Assembly: GCF_902859945.1 (NCBI RefSeq)
Contig: NZ_CADIKL010000046.1
Span: forward strand, 1-63,997
Direction of reading: 5' to 3'
Origin: Paraburkholderia caffeinitolerans
Lineage (GTDB): Bacteria > Pseudomonadota > Gammaproteobacteria > Burkholderiales > Burkholderiaceae
DNA length: 63,997 nucleotides
The notes under the pieces were generated by a model, which was given only the letters and a program-made list of their open reading frames with translations, was not told the origin of the DNA and did not search any database. A program made the translations under genes and the position numbers. Within the stretch, counting starts at the first letter, position 1, and each line of letters starts with the position of its first letter. Shown one piece after another: positions 1-8,681 of the stretch.

Positions 1-474
1 GCAAGCGCCGCAGGCATTGCCACGACGGCGAGCGACAGCACGCACATGGCAAGCCACTACGATCACGCCATTACGGCAGGACGCGACGTGAGCGTGTCGT
101 CGGGGCGCTCGTTCTTTGCGTCAGTGCGCGGGGCGATCTCGATGTTTGCGTACCAGTTGGGCCTGAAGCTGATCGCGGCCAAGGGCAAGGTCGTGATCCA
201 GGCGCAGAGCGACCAGATGGAACTCGATGCGCTCAAGGACCTCCTGGTGCGTAGTACGGACGGCAAGATCATCATCAACGCCGCGAAGGAGGTCTGGATC
301 GGCGCGGGCGGCTCGTACATCCAGATTAATGGCAGCGGAATCACTAATGGCTCACCGGGGCCGATTCTGGAAAAGACTCCCAAGTGGAGTAAACCAGAGG
401 CTGACGCGCAGGTGCGAAGCTTTCAGCCATTCGGCTCCGGTACGCCCGACGACGGCTACCTGCATTCACTTTGA
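1..474 (+). CDS. T6SS tip protein VgrG, C-terminal part (DUF2345), 5' end outside window
   Basis: The frame is open from base 1, so this is the 3' end of a longer gene; about 157 residues are visible. VgrG trimers form the spike of the type VI secretion needle and carry effectors. The visible part has the DUF2345 look: repeating short beta strands with lines such as GKVVIQAQSDQMELDA and GKIIINAAKEVWIGAGGSYIQINGSGI, which continue the beta-helix of the spike. The internal ATG at 46 is not needed as a start because the frame continues upstream. The effector gene, its partner and a PAAR gene follow on the same strand, the usual vgrG-effector-immunity order. The subtype cannot be told without the N-terminal gp27/gp5 part. 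Confidence 0.85.
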   Translation, partial: ASAAGIATTASDSTHMASHYDHAITAGRDVSVSSGRSFFASVRGAISMFAYQLGLKLIAAKGKVVIQAQSDQMELDALKDLLVRSTDGKIIINAAKEVWIGAGGSYIQINGSGITNGSPGPILEKTPKWSKPEADAQVRSFQPFGSGTPDDGYLHSL

Positions 475-547
475 TTGACCTGCAAACTCCCTCATGCTTA
501 TCAGCCCACCCTTTCTTTCTCCGACACAGCCGCAGCAGAACGAAACC

Positions 548-2683
548 ATGCCTATCGCAGTCGCAGGCAACACTATCGTACCGGACGGCGACGTGTGCGC
601 CGCCAACATGCTCGAATGTGCCCCGGGCAATGGCGCTTATCCAGTGAGCTTCAATCTTGGCTGGCATGGTGGCGCGCATTTGATGGCACCCATGGTGGGC
701 AATCAGCCCGCACCGGTACGCGCGATCGCTGACGGTAAAGTCGTATATCTGCGCAAGACGGACACGGCACACAAGACCACGCTTCAGTATTGCAACGTCC
801 GTACCGACGACGGCTGCGTCGTGATTCGACATGACACGGAAATCGGTGAAGGAGATGATGCGAAGATCACGTACTACTCGGTATATCTCCATCTACAAAC
901 CGTCCAGCCGACGCTAGTCGTGGGCAAGAAAATCTACCGCAAGGACACGCTTGGCACACCTGGTCAGATCTACGGGCAATACCCCCAGATCCACTTCGAG
1001 ATCGTTTGCAACGAAGCGAACCTGAAGAGAATCATCGGGCGCACTCCGGGTGCCGTCGGTGCGCAAGGCCGTAAGGATGCGGTTTATGGTGATCTCTGGT
1101 TCTTCATTCCGCGCGGTACGAAGTTCTTTGCGAACGAACCTCACCCGCACCGTGACGATGACAGCGCACCCGCTGTCGGAACGCTGCAACCTCAAGCTCC
1201 GATTGTCGCGGAGGGAACCAGTTGCGATCTGGTGGTCTGCATGCACTACGAAAAAGACTGCACACTGACGACCTATATACAGAATCATGATGGGAGCTGG
1301 TCCGCTGCTGGCTCAGCGCCTGTCGAGCGCGAAGCGGAATACAACCTGTACAAGCGTGCGACCGAACTCAACGGTCGTTATATCAGCGCGAGCCTCGGCA
1401 ATATCACTGAGGGAATGGCAGTGCCGTCACCGAGTGCCATCTTCGAGATGATCCGGTTCGGGCGCTGCATTCATGACCAGTTGGACAACGATGCACGTTT
1501 CAACCACTGGCGCAAGGTGAAGACTCCAGACGGTGACGGATGGATCAACCTTTCGGCATCCAACGTGCGCACGTACAGCGATGCCGACTTTCCAGAGTGG
1601 GCGGGATGGAACTTTATCAACGACGACCCGACTCCCGACAGCCTGTGCGATTCACCAACGGTAAAGCGCTGGCTGGATGTGAATCACTCTGGGCATGTCA
1701 CTCACACCGATGCCATTGAGGCACTAAGCCACGAGGCAGTACGCCACCGCATGGCGCACGCCATATGTAAATTTCCGTCTGAATGGGCGAAGAATGGACT
1801 AGAGGCGCGCTACAACTGGCTGAAGAGTCCGCACGAGGCGTTGACCAATCCGCTATCGGAAACTGCCTTCAACAATTTGATGGATCATGCGCGCGACCTG
1901 GCGTTTTGGGAGGACATTCTGGACCCCGATCTGCCACCGGCCAACGAGTGCTGGCATTTTCCGCCGACGATGCTAGTCCGCCAGTTCAGGCAATCTCGGT
2001 GGCTCTCTGCTGACGAGCTTGAACAGGTATACCCAAACACCTATGTACAAAAGTCAGGAGGCCAGCTGTATCAGGCAGCTAATACAGTGTCGAGCGAGAT
2101 ACGCAAGAAGTACAGGATCGCCTTGAATCGACTTATGGAAAAACATTCGATCACCAGGAACGTCATGCGTTTGTCCCATTTTCTTGGTCAGGGCGCTGAG
2201 GAATCACGCACGCTCGCGTGGATGGACGAACATAGAAGTGAAGCATCTTGCAACTCACTATATGCAAATCGGAACGGGAATGATCTTCCTGGAGATGGGT
2301 ATAAATTCCGTGGTCGTGGGATGAAGCAGTTGACCGGGAAATTTAATTACGCGGAGTACTGGGTATATCGAGGGTGGCTAAGGAGACGTGATTTCACCCC
2401 ATCGTGGTGGACTCTCCCTCATCCGACAAGGCCCAATATCGCGACACCGGACGTGTTGCTGAGTGTCTCTTTCAACACTGTTGACGCAGGTACGTGGTAT
2501 TGGGAGGCGACGCCGATTCACGGACTACCTCATCTCCGTAGCACCATGAATCGCCACGCTGACTTGGGCATATCTACGTCACATATACAGATCGTTACTA
2601 CGCAAATAAACGGTGGCCAAAATGGTCTGGAGAATCGAACATATCACACGCAACGTCTGTATAAATTATTCGGAGATCAATAA
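548..2683 (+). CDS. T6SS effector: M23-like peptidase domain plus GH19 chitinase/lysozyme-like domain
   Basis: About 711 residues from the ATG at 548; an ATG at 494 in the same frame would add 18 residues but starts closer to vgrG and has no visible ribosome site. The N-terminal part (about 35-160) resembles LytM/M23 metallopeptidases: GWHGGAH (H40, H44), a YLHL segment and PQIHFEIV (H149). The C-terminal part (about 520-700) resembles GH19 lysozyme/chitinase: a GQGAEES segment with likely catalytic E552, followed by FRGRGMKQLTGKFNY, the family's sugar-binding stretch. Together they would cut both peptide cross-links and glycan strands of peptidoglycan after delivery to a rival's periplasm. 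No signal peptide is seen, as expected for T6SS cargo. The stop overlaps the next start by one base (TAATG). The last 600 bases are visibly AT-richer than vgrG. Confidence 0.8.
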   Translation: MPIAVAGNTIVPDGDVCAANMLECAPGNGAYPVSFNLGWHGGAHLMAPMVGNQPAPVRAIADGKVVYLRKTDTAHKTTLQYCNVRTDDGCVVIRHDTEIGEGDDAKITYYSVYLHLQTVQPTLVVGKKIYRKDTLGTPGQIYGQYPQIHFEIVCNEANLKRIIGRTPGAVGAQGRKDAVYGDLWFFIPRGTKFFANEPHPHRDDDSAPAVGTLQPQAPIVAEGTSCDLVVCMHYEKDCTLTTYIQNHDGSWSAAGSAPVEREAEYNLYKRATELNGRYISASLGNITEGMAVPSPSAIFEMIRFGRCIHDQLDNDARFNHWRKVKTPDGDGWINLSASNVRTYSDADFPEWAGWNFINDDPTPDSLCDSPTVKRWLDVNHSGHVTHTDAIEALSHEAVRHRMAHAICKFPSEWAKNGLEARYNWLKSPHEALTNPLSETAFNNLMDHARDLAFWEDILDPDLPPANECWHFPPTMLVRQFRQSRWLSADELEQVYPNTYVQKSGGQLYQAANTVSSEIRKKYRIALNRLMEKHSITRNVMRLSHFLGQGAEESRTLAWMDEHRSEASCNSLYANRNGNDLPGDGYKFRGRGMKQLTGKFNYAEYWVYRGWLRRRDFTPSWWTLPHPTRPNIATPDVLLSVSFNTVDAGTWYWEATPIHGLPHLRSTMNRHADLGISTSHIQIVTTQINGGQNGLENRTYHTQRLYKLFGDQ

Positions 2684-3252
2684 TGCGCCTCGTAAAATTA
2701 ATGGCTCTAACGATCATTGTTGGGTATTCGCTTATTGCTTCGGCATGGGGTGGTGACCATAAGGCAACCAAAACATATTCCGATGCGCACATCCAATTTT
2801 CTTACCCTGAAAATCGATATCTTAGGGTTAGCAGCGCCGAAACAGAACAGAGTGGATTTTACGCGTACTTTCTTCAATTAAAAAATGAAGATGAAGCAGA
2901 TTTAATTACGGTATGCATGAAAGGCATAAAGGACTGTGGTACCAATATGGGTATGGTTCAGCCGTACTGGTACAGCGAAGACGGGACTCTAATGCTGTTC
3001 AGTGCGACGACGGCGGTTAAGACCAAGCGGAATGCGCAAGGCGAAATAGTCTTTGAGGCCTTTCCCGCATGTCCGGCGACAGACCACGAAGGCTCGTCGG
3101 CATACGGTGGTGATTGCTACGTGGTGGTTAAAGCAGAGAAAGATAGAACGTTGTCGATGACGTACTGGATAGGACCAACGTCGCTTCATCACTCGAAATC
3201 TGAAGCGGTCCGAGAGGCGATGGCTATCCTGAAATCTATCAGGACACGGTAA
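2683..3252 (+). CDS. Secreted protein, putative immunity protein for the peptidoglycan hydrolase effector
   Basis: 189 residues. The N-terminus (basic MRLVK, then hydrophobic LMALTIIVGYSLIASAWG) is a signal peptide, so the product should be periplasmic, where an immunity protein against a wall hydrolase must act. Its ATG shares a base with the effector stop, so translation is likely coupled. No family is recognised; four cysteines in the mature part (CMKGIKDC, ACPATD, GGDCY) could form disulfides. Base composition is clearly AT-richer than the surrounding genome, common for fast-turning effector/immunity pairs. The role is inferred from position, coupling and export; it could instead be an accessory secreted protein. 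Confidence 0.6.
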   Translation: MRLVKLMALTIIVGYSLIASAWGGDHKATKTYSDAHIQFSYPENRYLRVSSAETEQSGFYAYFLQLKNEDEADLITVCMKGIKDCGTNMGMVQPYWYSEDGTLMLFSATTAVKTKRNAQGEIVFEAFPACPATDHEGSSAYGGDCYVVVKAEKDRTLSMTYWIGPTSLHHSKSEAVREAMAILKSIRTR

Positions 3253-3326
3253 GGGTGCGATGAAATGGAATTTCGCCAACTACGTTTGGCAACCTGAATC
3301 ACCACGCATTTGTAAAGGTAATCACA

Positions 3327-3581
3327 ATGCCTGATTTCATCAGACTCGGTGACACCACCGATCATGGCGGTGAAGTTGTTACCGCCTCGAACAGCTTGAG
3401 TTACGGCGACATCCCTCTTGCGCGCAAAGGTGACCAATTGAGGTGTCCGCAGCATCTCGACGTATTGCCGAACATTATCGAGGAAGGCGACCCCGACATC
3501 ACCGATGAAGACGGCGCGCCGGTCGCGAGGCATGGGCATCGCGGCACATGCGGCTGCCGGCTTATTTCCAGCATCAAGTGA
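3327..3581 (+). CDS. PAAR domain protein, T6SS spike tip
   Basis: 84 residues, a single PAAR-like domain. PAAR proteins cap the VgrG spike with a zinc-stabilised cone and help load effectors. The sequence shows the typical start (IRLGDTTDHGGEVVTASNSL), a middle GDIPLARKGDQLRCPQH and a C-terminal VARHGHRGTCGCRLIS, with the Cys/His residues expected to hold zinc. It lies 74 bases after the immunity candidate and belongs to the same vgrG island. With no extra domain it should be a structural tip, able to serve the effector encoded two genes upstream. Confidence 0.85.
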   Translation: MPDFIRLGDTTDHGGEVVTASNSLSYGDIPLARKGDQLRCPQHLDVLPNIIEEGDPDITDEDGAPVARHGHRGTCGCRLISSIK

Positions 3582-3677
3582 CATGTCCGGGCTGCGGGAG
3601 CGGCCTGGAAAGACTGAGGCTAACCAATGAACGATTAATTTACAGGAATCACGGACAGCGCAAGGCGTGCACAACTC

Positions 3678-4286
3678 ATGCCATGGGCTCTTCAATCAGT
3701 GGATGGCGACCTTGTATATCTTCACGAGGGCAGTAAAGGGAGACGAGACCTTGTATATTTTCTGTCGCTATTTGATGCAATGCTGTTGGCAGTTTACCTT
3801 GTCGATCAGGGGATTAGCCTTGCAGTCCTTTTCTCGGATGAAGGTATCACGGATTGTGAATCAGCGCTTACGCCGAGTATGCATATTGCCTGGAAAGCGT
3901 TGAACGGACGGCTGGTGCTTAATGCAAGTGGTTTACCTGACGCTCTGTTTCGACCGACCGGACCACTCTCATATGACAAGTTCCACCTCAGACCCGATGA
4001 GGCGGCGATGAAGCTCTTCGAGCACGTCCGCGAACTTGCCGGCTTATACGCTTGGAGGGAAACCATTATTTCATTTAATGCCTCCAGCGCATACGAGTCA
4101 TACGAACGCGTCCGCACAGCGTGGAGAAAAGTGCCCACGTGTCGGAAGGATGAAAACGATACCTTCGATCAGTTCGCAATCCTCGATCCGGAATCCGGCG
4201 AGTGGCATTTTGTTTCCCTGTCGTGGCTGGCGTCGAGTTTCAAAATCATAAAGAAAGGACCTGACAAACCGGGGGCGACCGAATGA
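3678..4286 (+). CDS. Uncharacterised protein at the end of the T6SS island; 5' end possibly disrupted
   Basis: 202 residues from the ATG at 3678. No domain is recognised and there is no signal peptide; a hydrophobic stretch (YFLSLFDAMLLAVYLVDQGISLAVLF) lies near residues 27-52. The chosen start has no good ribosome site. In the same frame an ATG at 3627 is followed by a TAA at 3636 as its fourth codon, after which the frame runs open through TGITDSARRAQLMPW into this gene. So the native protein may have been 17 residues longer and lost its start through a nonsense change, or the later ATG is the true one. It may be a further immunity or adaptor gene, judged only from its place after PAAR. Confidence 0.5.
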   Translation: MPWALQSVDGDLVYLHEGSKGRRDLVYFLSLFDAMLLAVYLVDQGISLAVLFSDEGITDCESALTPSMHIAWKALNGRLVLNASGLPDALFRPTGPLSYDKFHLRPDEAAMKLFEHVRELAGLYAWRETIISFNASSAYESYERVRTAWRKVPTCRKDENDTFDQFAILDPESGEWHFVSLSWLASSFKIIKKGPDKPGATE

Positions 4287-4342
4287 CGTGCCGTTAGTAA
4301 CCGGTGCGGCTATCTGCGCCGCCATGTGCGCTTCCCCGGCGC

Positions 4343-5389
4343 TCAGTGCCTGTCCAGACCCAGCCTTTCCTCACCCGCCCCAAAATTCACCGCGCGCCAC
4401 CGGCTAGGCGGCTGCCCGAATTCCACACTAAACCACCGCGAAAACGCACTCGGTTCAGAAAACCCCAGCCGGTCGCTGATATCGGATACCGAATGGCGCG
4501 GCTGCGCCAGATACCGCGCCGCCAGCGATGCACGCACTTCGTTCACGAGCGACGAGAACCGCTCGCCACGCTGTTCCAGTTGCCGCTGCAGCGTGCGCGG
4601 TGAGAGGCCGAGGCGTTCGCTCACGGGTTCGATCGTGCCCGCGCCGCGCGGCAGCAGCAGATGGATTGCGCGGCGCACGTTGTCGGTGAGCGAGGCCTCG
4701 CCATAACGCGGCTGCAAATCGAGCAGTTCCTGTGCGTAGCGCGCGAGCGACGCGTCGGCGAGCGGGCTTGCGCGGTCGAGATCCTGGCGGGCCAGCACGA
4801 TGCCGTCGAACTCGCTGTCGAATTCGATTCGTGGTCCGAAGAAGCGCCGGTGCACTTCGAGCCGCTCGGGCGCCGCATGCGCGAAATGCACAGCACGCGG
4901 CGCATATTGCGGGCCGAGCATGGCGCGCACGAGACTCAGCACCGCGCCCACGGTCAATTCCACGATCTCCGGCCCCGGATCGGGGCGCGCGGTCACGAGC
5001 GCGACGTGCAGCACCGCCGTATCGTCGATTTCCTCCAGTTGAACCGACACCGAATCGCTCAGCAGATGCCGGTAGGGCTCGACGCGCGCGAGCGCTTCGC
5101 GCAGCGTGGGCTGATGTTGCAGCAGGAGACTGAGCGAGCCGAAGTCGGAGAGCCGCCACGCTTCGCCAATGCGAGCACCGAGCGTGCGGGACTCGGCGCG
5201 CCCCGCGCCGCCCGCGAGCGAAACCTCGAACACGCGTGCGAGGCTGGCCTCGGGAATGCGCAGGTCCGGTGTCGTGAGGCACGAAAGATCGAGCCCCGCT
5301 TCGCGCAGCGCACGCACCGGATCGATACCCGCCTGGCGGGCAATTTCCGAATACTTGGTCAGGGAGGCACTGCGAACCAGGATGGGCAT
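4343..5389 (-). CDS. AraC-family transcriptional regulator with N-terminal arabinose-binding-like (type 12625) domain
   Basis: 348 residues from the ATG at 5389 (MPILVRSASL); an earlier in-frame start at 5494 would add an unlikely Arg/Pro-rich leader. Residues about 15-205 form the ligand-sensing domain seen in OruR/MmsR-type activators (YSEIARQAGIDPVRALREAGL, then a SLSLLLQHQPTLREAL segment). The C-terminal 90 residues hold two helix-turn-helix motifs: VSERLGLSPRTLQRQLEQRG and VSDISDRLGFSEPSAFSRWF. Such proteins are cytoplasmic activators, often of catabolic genes next door. The gene points toward the T6SS island end (convergent), and its neighbour upstream is the MalT-type regulator, so the target is unclear. 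Confidence 0.8.
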   Translation of the reverse strand: MPILVRSASLTKYSEIARQAGIDPVRALREAGLDLSCLTTPDLRIPEASLARVFEVSLAGGAGRAESRTLGARIGEAWRLSDFGSLSLLLQHQPTLREALARVEPYRHLLSDSVSVQLEEIDDTAVLHVALVTARPDPGPEIVELTVGAVLSLVRAMLGPQYAPRAVHFAHAAPERLEVHRRFFGPRIEFDSEFDGIVLARQDLDRASPLADASLARYAQELLDLQPRYGEASLTDNVRRAIHLLLPRGAGTIEPVSERLGLSPRTLQRQLEQRGERFSSLVNEVRASLAARYLAQPRHSVSDISDRLGFSEPSAFSRWFSVEFGQPPSRWRAVNFGAGEERLGLDRH

Positions 5390-5620
5390 GGGGTCACAAG
5401 AAAGCGGACAAAAACACGGCGGAACTTGCCGAGCGTAGCGGCGCACGCGCGCTTCGTCTGTGGGGAATAACCATGAGCGCTCGCCTGTCGTCACGCGTCA
5501 GGTCGTGGCGCACAAGGTCAAGCACGCGGGCGGTGCAATTCACACAATGGGTCCCCATGCCCGCGCTGTTACAGGCGCGGGTCCTTGCGCGGCGGGTTCG
5601 GTTCGATCGATTCAATCGTT

Positions 5621-8347
5621 TCACCCGCCGCTTTCCAGCAACCCCAGCAACTGAGCGCGCAGCACCGCATGCTTGCGCGAGCTTGCGCTCAGCTTGCCGA
5701 ACAGGTTTTTCACATGCCACTTGGCGGTGACTTCGCCCACGCCGATTGCCTGCGCGATCTCCTTGTTGGAGAGATTGCGCGCGAGCAGTTCGAGCACCTC
5801 GCGCTCCTTGGGCGTGAGCACCATGCTCGGCACCGCGCGCGGCGCGGCTTGCGCGCGGCGGGGCGCGCCGCCAGGCTGAGTGGTTTGCGCGAGCGTCGCT
5901 GTTGCCGTGGCGAGCGCGGTGGGCTCGCCGCCGCCTTGCGTCGCTATTTCGCGGATCCAGTCGGCCAGCGCTGGGTGCGCATCGGCGAGGACACGCGCGA
6001 GACCGTAGGTGCTAGTCAGGCCGATCGCCTCGTGCAGCAGTGGCAAGCCATCTTCGCCATTGCCCTTGAGCGCGAGTGCACGCAGTCCCATGATCTCGAT
6101 GCGCTCACGCCCGAGCTTCATGGTGTCGGCGAGCGTCTGCGCGCGGTTCAGGCACTCGAGCGCGCGTGGCCAGTCTTGCTGGGCAATCGCCGTGTACGCA
6201 TGCGTCATCGCCTGGCGTCGGGCCACGTCGCGGCACCAGAGCGGGCCGCGCCACGTGGGTTCGGATGTTTGGGATTGTTCGACGAGCGCATCGAGTTGCG
6301 CGCTCAATGCACGGCAAGTTTCGGTGCGCCCTCGGCTGGCGTGGACACGCACGCGCTCCGCGAGGCTCGCGATCGACAGGCGAGGCAACTCGCGAGTGGT
6401 GCCGGCGGCGTGCATCGCGTCGAGCAGGTCGAGCGCGCGCCGCTCCACGCCCTGCGCCTGCGCCACGCGCGCCGCGCATACGTAGGCGATCAGCGCGGTC
6501 GCGGCGGTGCCGGAGCGTTCGAGTACGTCGAACCGGTTCGCGAGCAGGGCATCGGCTTCGTCCACGTAGTCGCGCTCGAAGAGTGCGGCCGCGAGCACCG
6601 CCGCGAGCATGCACGGCAGCGGATGGCGGCGGCCCAGTTCGGCTTCGGCGCTCGTGAGCGCGCGGCGCAGCACGGTCTCGGCGAGCACGGCCTGGCCTTC
6701 GTTCAGATAGCTCAGGCCGCTCATGAACTCGCCCCAATGCGCGGCGTAGCGGTGCGCCTTGCCGAAGTCGCCGCGCGGCGCGAGTTGCAGATGGCGGCGC
6801 GCGTTGGCGGGTTCACCCTGCAGTATCTCGGCCAGCGCGAGGCGGTTCGCGTGCGTCTGGAGCCGGCGCGGCTCGGCGAGCGGCGGCGGCTCGCGCCACG
6901 GTGCAAGCAGCGCGAGGAAGCGGTCGGGCTCGTCGGCGTAATAAGCGGCGATGCTCAGGATGAGCGCGCATTCGTAGCGCCGCTCGGGCGTGCAATCGGG
7001 CGCTTCGGCCATCGGCGCCACGAGTTGCCTCGCCTGGGCGTGGCGCTCGCTGAGCGCGAGCGCCCAGGCCGCCGCGAGGCGCAAGTCGGGCTGGCGGTCG
7101 AGTTCGTCGGCGGGCAGCAGTTCGAGCCATTCGAGCGCGGCGGCCAGGCGGCCCTGCATGACCGCGCCGTAAAGCGAGCGCCCCGCGAGTTCGTACGCCG
7201 CTTCGCGCTCGCCGGCCGCATGCGCGTGGCGCGCCGCCTCTTCGTGGATGCCGTGATCGGCGAGCCAGTGCATCGCGCGCCGGTGCAGGCCGGCAAGTTC
7301 GTCGGGCGGCAGCTCGGCCAGACGCGCGCCAAGCGCCGCGCGCGCAAGCATGTGCAGGCGGCACCAGTCGCTACCGTCGCTGGCCATGAAGATGGGCGTA
7401 TCGCGCATGAGCCGCGCGAATTGCGCTGGGGCATCGGGGTTGTCGAGCAGCGCGCGGCACAGGTCGGGATGCAGCATGTCGACGAGCGCGAGCCGCGTGA
7501 GGAACGCAAGGTCCTCGGGCGCGAGCCGCGCGAGCAGGCTGCTCACCAGATGCTCGCCTTCGACGCCGGACTGCCCTTGCATGGCGTCGATGACGCCGCG
7601 CGGGTCGCCGCTCTTTTCCATCGCGGCGAGCGCGAGCTGCAGGCCGAGCGGCCAGCCGTCGGTGATCTCGTGCAGGCGCGCGCAACTGTCGGTGTCCACG
7701 CGCTCGCCAAAGCGCCGGCGCACGAGCGCAAGTGTTTCGTCGAGGCGAAAGCGCAGCGCCTCGGGGCCGAGGCAGACGCATTGCCCATAGGCGCTCAGGT
7801 CGTCGACAGCGGTTTCGAAGCCGCTGCGCGCGGCCACGACGATGCGCAAATTCGCCGGCGCGTTGTACAACAGATAAAGCAGCGCGGCGCTGCCCACTGG
7901 CGAGAGCCGCTCCGCTTCATCGACGATCAGCACGAGGTCGAGCGCGGCCTGTGCGACCTCGGCGAGCCAGGCGGTCAGGCCCTCGGTGGCGTCGGGCGTG
8001 GCGAAGGGGCTGTCGAGCAGCGTGTGCCCGAACTCGGGCTGCGCGCCGCCCACGCGCACGGCGAGCACGAGGCTATGCAAGAAGCGCTGCGGGTCGTCGT
8101 GCGTATCGGCGGACACCCACGCGACGGCCGTGCCGCGCGCGAGATGCTCGCGCCGCCATTGCGCGAGCAGCAGCGTTTTGCCGAAGCCCGGCGGCGCCTG
8201 CACGACGATCGCGGGCTGGTTGCGCAAGGGCTCGCTGTCGAGATTCAGCCGCTCGCGCGCGAGCAGATGGCGCGGCGCACGCGGCGGCGTGGTCTTGAGT
8301 GTGAGTTCGGAAAACGGGGGCGGTGCGCCGCGGTTCGCAAAGGTCAT
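5621..8347 (-). CDS. MalT-type large ATP-binding LuxR-family (LAL) regulator
   Basis: 908 residues from the ATG at 8347; a TTG at 8380 is less likely. An N-terminal P-loop (APPGFGKT at about 51-58, with LVLIVDEAERL as a Walker-B-like stretch) is followed by a long helical TPR-like middle rich in Ala/Leu/Arg, and a C-terminal LuxR helix-turn-helix (LTPKEREVLELLARNLSNKEIAQAIGVGEVTAKWHVKNLF). This is the MalT/LAL plan: ATP and an inducer drive self-assembly and activation of promoters with directly repeated boxes. It is divergent from the quinone oxidoreductase operon at 8682, and the space between them holds three 11-bp-phased GGTAAC-like repeats, so that operon is its likely target. The opposite strand carries a very long open frame, an effect of GC-rich codon use. 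Confidence 0.88.
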   Translation of the reverse strand: MTFANRGAPPPFSELTLKTTPPRAPRHLLARERLNLDSEPLRNQPAIVVQAPPGFGKTLLLAQWRREHLARGTAVAWVSADTHDDPQRFLHSLVLAVRVGGAQPEFGHTLLDSPFATPDATEGLTAWLAEVAQAALDLVLIVDEAERLSPVGSAALLYLLYNAPANLRIVVAARSGFETAVDDLSAYGQCVCLGPEALRFRLDETLALVRRRFGERVDTDSCARLHEITDGWPLGLQLALAAMEKSGDPRGVIDAMQGQSGVEGEHLVSSLLARLAPEDLAFLTRLALVDMLHPDLCRALLDNPDAPAQFARLMRDTPIFMASDGSDWCRLHMLARAALGARLAELPPDELAGLHRRAMHWLADHGIHEEAARHAHAAGEREAAYELAGRSLYGAVMQGRLAAALEWLELLPADELDRQPDLRLAAAWALALSERHAQARQLVAPMAEAPDCTPERRYECALILSIAAYYADEPDRFLALLAPWREPPPLAEPRRLQTHANRLALAEILQGEPANARRHLQLAPRGDFGKAHRYAAHWGEFMSGLSYLNEGQAVLAETVLRRALTSAEAELGRRHPLPCMLAAVLAAALFERDYVDEADALLANRFDVLERSGTAATALIAYVCAARVAQAQGVERRALDLLDAMHAAGTTRELPRLSIASLAERVRVHASRGRTETCRALSAQLDALVEQSQTSEPTWRGPLWCRDVARRQAMTHAYTAIAQQDWPRALECLNRAQTLADTMKLGRERIEIMGLRALALKGNGEDGLPLLHEAIGLTSTYGLARVLADAHPALADWIREIATQGGGEPTALATATATLAQTTQPGGAPRRAQAAPRAVPSMVLTPKEREVLELLARNLSNKEIAQAIGVGEVTAKWHVKNLFGKLSASSRKHAVLRAQLLGLLESGG

Positions 8348-8681
8348 CGGATGAATCGGAATAGGCCGCGCGGCGCGCAATGTCGAGTGTCGGTCGGACG
8401 ATTATATGCACGGCAGCGGCTTGACTGACAATTTGGTAACAGCGTGGTAACTGCACGGTATCCGCCGGTCGAGCGTGCGGCGACTCCCTCAGTGATAACC
8501 CGGTAAAGGGGCGATATGAGTAGGGCCAGGGTGGGCTCCCCCTCCTGGAAGGAGGGCGCGCGGCGCACCACGGCGTCCTACGATGGATTGAGTGACGATA
8601 GCTGTGTGTGCGCCAACTCGGGCGCCGCCAAAGCATATCGACCAGAACGAGCGGCAAGCAGGAATAACCAGGAGATAGAAG
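8348..8681. promoter_or_regulatory. Divergent intergenic region with 11-bp-phased GGTAAC repeats and a hairpin
   Basis: Between the MalT-type regulator and the quinone oxidoreductase gene. TGGTAAC occurs at 8434 and 8445 and CGGTATC at 8456, exactly one DNA turn apart, with another CGGTAAA at 8501. MalT-type regulators bind arrays of short direct repeats, so these may be operator boxes. A perfect 7-bp hairpin (CCCTCCT, loop GGA, AGGAGGG) lies at 8540-8556, without a T tract. No coding gene is supported here. Confidence 0.4.

Noticed and set aside
5585..8428. 947-codon open frame on the plus strand opposite the MalT-type regulator
   Set aside because: It is rich in Arg, Ala, Gly and His, has no domain, and mirrors a gene with clear P-loop and LuxR motifs. 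It arises from GC-rich third positions.
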